A DNA stretch of 13,434 nucleotides from Ectocarpus siliculosus (taxonomy: Eukaryota > Sar > Phaeophyceae > Ectocarpales > Ectocarpaceae). Made by a program: the position numbers and the translations under genes. The stretch lies in the NCBI GenBank assembly GCA_000310025.1, contig FN648938.1, forward strand, positions 588,475-601,908, read 5' to 3'. The notes under the pieces are model-generated. The model searched no databases, had not been told where the DNA came from, and was given only the letters and a program-made list of their open reading frames with translations. Below are positions 1-7,200 of the stretch, in pieces (position 1 is the first letter of the stretch; every line of letters starts with the position of its first letter).

Positions 1-28
1 CAAAAAACCCATTCCTACTGTCTTCCCA

Positions 29-160
29 GGGGGGGGGGGGGGGGGGGGGTGTACTCATAGTCGTGCATGCCGTAGTCGTTTGACCATTGACCTCGCATCC
101 CTACAAAGCCGGGACGGAGCACGCCGGGTTCTCACCGGACCAGGCTCTCACATCACCAAG
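29..160 (-). repeat. 5'-truncated LINE copy: 3' terminal module with poly(C) tail
   Basis: Read on the minus strand, this is the family's 3' module (about 160 to 50) followed by a run of 21 C (plus-strand G at 29-49). It is nearly identical to the copy at 5985-6076 over GCATGCCGTAGTCGTT and CATTGACCTCGCATCC. The upper boundary is approximate. Confidence 0.65.
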
Positions 161-512
161 CGCGAAGCGCCGTGAGGTATTTGGCGATTCGCATGAAGGG
201 TGAGCTGCATCCTGCTAAGGGTGTTCGGCATCTTGTGCTTACTTCCTTGCGTACGGATGACAGCTACGTATGACTTAATTTATTTTCTGGTGCTTTCACT
301 TCCAGAGACAGTTGTAAGCACTGTGTAACTGCCTCGAGGAAGCTTGACCATTTTAACACAACGTGGTGCGATCATCCCCCGTTGCGCGGAGTGAGGTTTC
401 TCGACCCCGCACAACATGATCTACTCGACCACCATTATGGTTACCGCCAAAAAAAAAACCGAGGTAAAAAAAACAAACAGTAACCTGGTTGCCGAGTTCA
501 CGAAGTGAATTG

Positions 513-644
513 GCTTGTTTTACAACGTCGTTGCCAAGCGACGAAAACCCAATCCCGATGGCAAACACCGAGGGGGGGGCTTGTTTTACAACGTCGTTGC
601 CAAGCGACGAAAACCCAACCCCGATGGCAAACCCCGGGGGGGAC
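513..644. repeat. two tandem 66-bp units
   Basis: Units 513-578 and 579-644 start with GCTTGTTTTACAACGTCG and differ at only a few bases. Each holds the short hairpin CGTCGTT-GCCA-AGCGACG and ends in a G run. Because 66 is a multiple of 3, a 101-codon minus-strand open frame passes through both units, but this is repeat, not a gene. Confidence 0.8.
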
Positions 645-735
645 GGGGGGGTATTCATGTAAACGCATGCGGTAGTCTTTAGAGCATTGACCTAGCACCC
701 CTACAATGCCGGAACGGAGCGTACAGTATGCCGAA
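636..735 (-). repeat. 5'-truncated LINE copy: 3' terminal module with poly(C) tail
   Basis: A second minus-oriented module at about 735-652 (GCATGC, AGCATTGACC, CCGGAACGGAGC on the plus strand), with a C-rich tail on the minus strand (plus-strand G runs 636-642 and 645-651). More diverged than the copy at 50-160. Confidence 0.6.
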
Positions 736-1016
736 TTTCGCTGGTCAAGACTAGTGAGGGGGGCATAGCATGAAGTACAGCATCTGAAGCCCGGAAGGTG
801 ATGATCGGATCGAATTTTACAACATCAAGCTTACGAAACCAACGCATGTATGGCAAACATCTCTCTCGCTTGCGCCGCATTGTCCCGCGTGCCTTGCACT
901 TCACGCGTGCCACGCAAAAACAAAAAAAAAACGCCTCCACAACCAACCGAACGAGATTTTGCAGACGTCAACCCGGGACGATTGCAGACGGAGATGGACA
1001 CCTCTCACACACACAC

Positions 1017-1082
1017 AACGCCCCGCCGTGCCGCCGCTTTCGTCGCCTTGTTGAATTCCTCGCGAGGCAATCGTTCTACCCC
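1017..1082 (-). CDS. UGGT: possible UGGT exon 10 (tentative)
   Basis: After a 147-nt gap, an acceptor gcaatgttccag|GGG in the same phase opens about 22 codons including LPREEFNKATKAAARRG. That could correspond to the helical stretch after the acidic insert of UGGT, but similarity is weak. The reading frame stops at about 1003 within a GT repeat, so the donor must be in GTTGTGTGTGTG; position 1017 is approximate. No further exon was recognised down to position 1. Confidence 0.35.
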
Positions 1083-1648
1083 CTGGAACATTGCACAGTT
1101 CACCGCCCCCGCCCCCCCCGCGGAGCTCTGGTTCTGCCGCACAGACACCCACACGGAGCTCTGGTTCACCGCACAGCTAGCGATACACACGACACTTTCC
1201 CGTCCCGCTACACAGCAACACGCACGCACCTGCGGTGGGAGGCTGTCATCGTTGCCATCATCATCATCACCATCGCTACCGCCCGCATCTTCTTGGCCAC
1301 GCTCATCGTCCCCCTCCCGTTCTTCTAGGTCGTTCAGGTCCTTCTCCGAGACCAGCAAGAGGCCCACGCGTACTGGCATCCCCTGCTCGACCACCATGCT
1401 CAACAGCTAGGCTCAGCAGCAGCAGCAGCAGCAGCAGAACCATCAGCAGCAGCGGCAGGAGCACCAACAGAACCATTGGCACCAAACACATTAGAAACAG
1501 GAAGAGGGCAGTACGAGACCAGCCGGAACTGAGAGGTCCAGAGCTTCGTGGTGCCGTGTCCTACCATTACCATTGACGTTAATAATACCACAACCGTTTA
1601 CCACTACCACTACCACTACCACAACCGCAGCGTACACACACACACACG

Positions 1649-1680
<32 letters not shown>

Positions 1681-4239
1681 CAAACATGGATGTCCCACAA
1701 TAAAAAACGTACCGTTACCGCAAAGTGTCCCACCATCGCTGTCGCCCTAAACATATCGTACTGTTTTCCGTCACGCGACGCCCCAAAACCTCCCCCCGGA
1801 ATCGCACGCACTCCCCTGCGTCATATCGGACCCACCATGGCGAGGATTCAAGTAACAATCTATGAAATAGAGATGAAGGTTTCGTACCCCTGTCCCTAAC
1901 CCAACCCCCCTACTAAAGCCAAGATTAAGATCCTCGCGATGGCTACTGGTCCTATCGCACCGCCGCTGCCGCCGCCATCGTCGTACCTGTAAAGTTTCCG
2001 CGCCGGCGGTGGTGGTAGGGTCCATGACGGCGACGAGGTTGCACAGGTTCTTGCGCACTCTCGGCAGCTGGAACCCGGCGTACACGAGCTGCTGGACGCT
2101 AGGGGGCCACGTCTTGTAGGCCTGATCGGCCTGTGGAAGAAGACCAGTAAGAAGAGCGTCCGGGGGGGGGGCGGAGGGGAGGAGAAGGTGTAACACAAAA
2201 AAAAAATGAAAATAATTTGATCAAAGAAAGCTAAGATGAGAAGACATACGCAGGGGGGGTATAGAGAACACAAAGAGGTAAGTGGTGTATGCGGTTTTCG
2301 CCTCAAGCTTCTTGGAAGCGAAAACAAAACCCAAGTAAAACTGCACGGGACAATCGTAATGTCTCTCACCCTAGCGACAGGAGAGAGGGTACTTGTTTGA
2401 CGAAGCCGGGGATTAACACCACCGCACCGTGCGCATAGAGCCGCCATGCGTAGTAATGAATCCACCGAACCCACATCTTGGCGCGTGGTGTACACGACCG
2501 GCACCACAGGGACTAACGTCCTTCGTGACCAAGAAAAGAAGGAAGGAAAGGAAGCCTTCGACTACGAAACAACAACCACAACCAAACGTGACTCGCCCCG
2601 TTGGCGTACCCAACACGCACCACCACCCCCCGCCCAGGCCTCCCGCTGCCCGACACCACCCCCCACATACCTCAATATCGTTGAGCCAAACGATCGCAGA
2701 CCCCGCCGGGGATTCCGAAGCCGAAGAAGCAGAAGGAAGAGCCTTCTTCTGGTCCTTGGAGGGGGGCGACGACGGCTGGGGCCCAATGATATCCACGCGC
2801 CACCCCCCCCCGAGAGACTGCGGTGCCCCCATCATACCCCCCCGCTCTCCGCCGCCGCTGTTGCTGTTGCTATCGGGGTTGGCCAGAGGACCCGACTTCG
2901 TCAACAATGACCGGCCTCTGTACGTGTCCGATTGTTTTGTTTCCACGCCCACCGCCGTGTGTGGTAGGGCGGTGTTCAACCCCCCGGGGGATCAACAACA
3001 GAGATGGCGGGACACAATAGGGCGAGGGTTGATTGGGAAGGGACAGGCGAGACAGGGAAGGTGCTTGGGGGACAAACGGAAGGCAAGCGGGAGGACGGCA
3101 GCAACGTGGGATCGGTTGGACCGGAAAATGGATCGGAACACGGCGGGGGGGTTGGGACACACAAGGTGTATATTCCCGGCCAGCCGCCAGGCACCGAGAA
3201 TAAAGCCTAAATCTCCCCGTCACCATTACCCCTTGCGCACAGCACTGAGATAAATCTGAGAAAATTCGATGCGCACCGATCTCCCGACAGAGCTCCCTCC
3301 GGCGCACCGATTCGTCCGAGCTCTCCGACCGTCGCCGCTTCTGCCCTCAGCGTGCTCAGAATCTGGAAAAGAGGAGGATAAAACAGGAGACCCCATGTTA
3401 TACAATTTGGTACGAGGATAATAGTACTGCTGCAACAAGAAGGTGAGGTGGAGGGTGTGTTGACCGGCGACTGACTGCTGCTGCGGTGTGAAAACCGGTA
3501 GCGCGCTGACCGAATATCTAAGCCTTATAACGCATATTGTAGCGTTGGAAACGTAGGGGGGAGAATACGTACGAGGACGAAAAATAACACAGAAGGAGGC
3601 GTTGAGGCGAGCGGTGCTTGGGAGAACGCAGAAAAGCAGGGGTTTCAGAACAGGCCGAGAAGCTGTCGTTGTCGTCGTTGTGGGCACAAGAACGGTACAG
3701 AGGAGAACACTGATACCATACGTTTCCTGCAAGTTTTCATGCTCGACACACTTCTTCACGTGTGCACCACCGTCCACCACCCGACAAAAAGCAGCATCGA
3801 ACCTGAAGAACGCCCGGTCTGTCTCATAATCGAAGGTGGCGATAAAAAAAATATAATCACCGAAACGAGGCTTTTAACCTATTAACCCACACGTCGAGTT
3901 GTGAGGTACCTGAAAGACGTTGAATGTCGGTCCCTCTAGATCCACCATCTTGCCGTTCACGTACAGACTGCCGGGCCTCAGCCCAAGCCCCTGGGGGAAG
4001 AGATACCCCGCCGCCTTCGACGCCATGTGCAAGAAAAGACAAAGGGGTGGGCAAAATCGAGAAAAACATGATTGGTGCACAGGGAAACCACGCCCATCAA
4101 CGCGGTGGGGGGGGAAATGAACGCACCAGCAGTAGCGCAGCAGCGCCGCCGAGCGAGAAAAAGGATAATATTGTGTGCTGTTGTTATTGACGAGCGCAGC
4201 AATTCAGCTGTGGTGGGATAGCTGATAAGATCGTGCTGC

Positions 4240-4281
<42 letters not shown>

Positions 4282-7200
4282 GGCTGCGGCTGCGGCTGCT
4301 GCTGCGGCTGCTGCTGCTGCTGCTGTTGACCAATTTCTTCGACGTGCGTTGCCGTCGTGGATGGTTGCCGTGCGTCGGGTGTGGGGGTACAGTACGACGA
4401 CAGCACGCGGGGGCGAGTGAAGCGAAGAAATGGTCCAGGAAGGTTGTTCTTCAAAGAGGCGTCAATGCCCGTCAACGCAAGCATGCGGACAGTCAGAACC
4501 CACCATCCACACACATATGTACCTGCGCTTCCTCTCTTGTGCCCGGCTGCACCTTGAGCGCGCTCAGGGCAGAAGCGTGGGACGGGAAATTCTGCGACAG
4601 CTCCTCCAGCCTGAGGACGGGGGAATCCGCCGCGGCGACCGACTGCAGGGCCTGGAGCCCCAGGTCCCCCATATTCCAGACCTTGGCGAAAACAAAAACA
4701 AAAACGAACAACGGTTGGTATGCAAAGAGGAAAAAAACGAACTCCTGTTCTCCAATGTTCCAGACCTCGGACACACAAAACAAACAACGACAATAACAAC
4801 GAGTATTGCGCAAACAAGAAAAAACAACGAACATGGACGAAAAAGATCCTTTCTAGGCCGCGTGGTTCTGCTGTAACTCTTGTTACGCTGTCAGCGGTGG
4901 TACGGTGACGCAGGAGTAAAGGTTTGTAACAAGACACATTCCCGTTGAGCTTCCGCTGATCGACAACGCCATCGGCGTAGCACCTACGTGCCATCACCTC
5001 GGTAGCAACGACTGGTGAATACTGCACAGGGGGGTGGACACGTGATCGCGCGCACGTTGTCGTTTGTTGTTGCGAAGCGTACACTGAGAGTCGCGACAGA
5101 GGGGTGAGCGGGGGTAGGGGGAGCCGCAGGGGTTTTCCCCTAGGAGGGGTGACACCCTCCCACCCAAGCCCCTTTGCCAACGCGTGTCCCCTGCCCGTCA
5201 TCTCTTTGCTGGCACTGGTGGAAAACACAAACTACTCCCGAAGGGAACAAATAGGAAACGAAACGAAAATCACACACACACACACCTTTAGCTCCTCCGC
5301 CCCACCGTCACCGCCGCCGCCGCCGCCAGATTGTTCCTCGAGCAGCAGCGCCTGTCGGAGCATGCCGAGCTCGCGCTTGAGCTCCGGCCTCCTCGAGGCC
5401 ACCGTGGAGAACACCACGCCGCCGACCTCCTCCCCCTCCACGATCGACAGCGCGTCGCTGCCGCCGCCGGTGGCGTCTCCGTCTTCTCCCTCTTGACCGT
5501 CCTTTTTCACGCCCCCCCGGGGCGGTGGGAGAGCGAGAGTGAGCGCGGGGGAAACACTTGCCGTGAGTTTGGGGCGGGGGGCGCGGGGGGTCCCTTCCAA
5601 TGAGAGCGCAAAAATTGCCCACGCGCTACGATGGGGAGCAGTAGTCGTATGCGTGCGTGGCATAACAAGGGATAGCCCCCCCCTCAGGAAAGTGCAAATT
5701 GCCACCTCTCGCCGAGATAGGGGGGTGGATGTGGAACTCATACATTTATGCGTGTGGTGCGGACGGGGTGGAGAAATTCGAAGGGGGGCATGTGATAGAA
5801 GTCATGTGTGCGTGTCGGACGTGATGTATAGAATAGCGCTAAGAACGGTTTTCGGGTGAAATTTGCCTGATTTCTTGAATTTAGTGCGGGGATGGAGCAT
5901 TGGAGCAGAAAGCTCTTCTTTTCCCTCCTCGCCCACCCCGCTTTCCTCTCCCCACCCCTCTTTTCTGATTCATCCTTGTGAAAGGTAGCCTGGGGCGGCG
6001 ACAACCCGGCATATCGCTCCGTCCCGGCATTGCAAGGATGCGAGGTCAATGGTGTAACGACTACGGCATGCATTCACACGGTAACTGGGTGTGGAAAAAC
6101 GAGTATGCGCCAAGTAGATGGAGGGTTTGTGAACATGGTGAATAGGAAAGGGGACAAGACTGACGCAGGAAACTACGGGGGGACCACACTGTTGAACACA
6201 GTAGGAAAAGTGTTCCGTAAGCTGCCGAACGATAGGATTATTGGGAGTATTGGAGAAGGAAGGGAGGACAAGTGAGGCGCCAGGCAGGTTTCCGACAGAA
6301 GAAAGGGGTGTGTAGACCACGCATTCACGGTAGGGAAAAATCATCCAAGGTAGAAAGAGGGCGGGGAGGCCGACGTACTATTTACTCCTTCTTGGACGTG
6401 CAAAAGGCATACTCCGTACGATACAGTGTGGAGATATGGGCTGTGGGAAAAAATGTCCAAGTAGGGGATGAAGGGGGAGAATGCTGAAAGAAGATGACAG
6501 AGTTAACGAAAGTCCCTGTAATGCTGGGCGGAGAACTGTCAAAATTCTTCTTCAACATTGAACAGGGGGTCGCACAAGGTTGCACTTTGTCCCCAACGTT
6601 GTTCCAGGTGTCCATCAACGATCCGTTGAAAGTCGTAGAGGCAGTTGGGACGGGGGTAAAGGTAGGGGAAACTGCGGTGTCGGAAATTCTGTTTTGCAGG
6701 TGATTTTGTTGGGATGTCTGACACCCCTGGGGGACTTCAACTGCAGATCAACGCAGCGAAGGAGTTTACTGATAAGTGGAGATTGCCTGCCAAGGTTAAG
6801 AAGAGTGTCGTCATGGTGTGCGAATAGGACAGGGAGAAACCAGTAGAATGCAGATGGAAGTGGGGGGTCGAGGAGATGGCAGTAGTGGACCAGTACAAAT
6901 ATCTCGGAGTAGAGATCGCACAAGACTGCTCGTGGAATGCACACACGTGCACGGTAGCATAAAGGGCAAAGCACGAGTAGCAAAGCTGCACCCAATACTC
7001 GAAAACCGGCACCTCGATACACCCATCAAATCGACGGTGTGGAAGGGCGTACTCGCACCGCCGCTAGAGTACGCCGGAGAAGTATGGGAAGGAAGTAAGA
7101 AGATAGTCAAGAGCTCGAGGCGGCGCAGATGAAAGCAGCGAAAGTCATCCTAGGATGCTCCAAGCGCACAAGTAATGCAGCCGTCAGGGCAGAACTGGGG

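Larger units (their letters stand above)
1..1016. other. no gene supported; repeats and LINE fragments, probably UGGT intron
   Basis: Contains the two truncated LINE ends and the 66-bp tandem units. Open frames here are short and repetitive. If the tentative exon 10 is right, this stretch would be UGGT intron 10. Confidence 0.5.

Noticed and set aside
513-644. CRISPR-like repeats
   Set aside because: Only two adjacent copies with no spacers, in eukaryotic-looking DNA.
798-1410. Two overlapping plus-strand open frames of 176 and 186 codons
   Set aside because: His/Arg/Thr-rich, made by CA and CAT repeats, and antisense to UGGT exon 9.
2429-3253. 274-codon plus-strand open frame
   Set aside because: It is antisense to UGGT exons 6-7, of Pro/Arg-rich composition with no family resemblance; a shadow of GC-rich sequence.
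3978-5228. 416-codon minus-strand open frame with a poly-Gln stretch
   Set aside because: It crosses exon 4 out of frame and includes introns 3 and 4. UGGT exons 4 and 5 explain the locus better, and the Gln run is an intronic CAG repeat.
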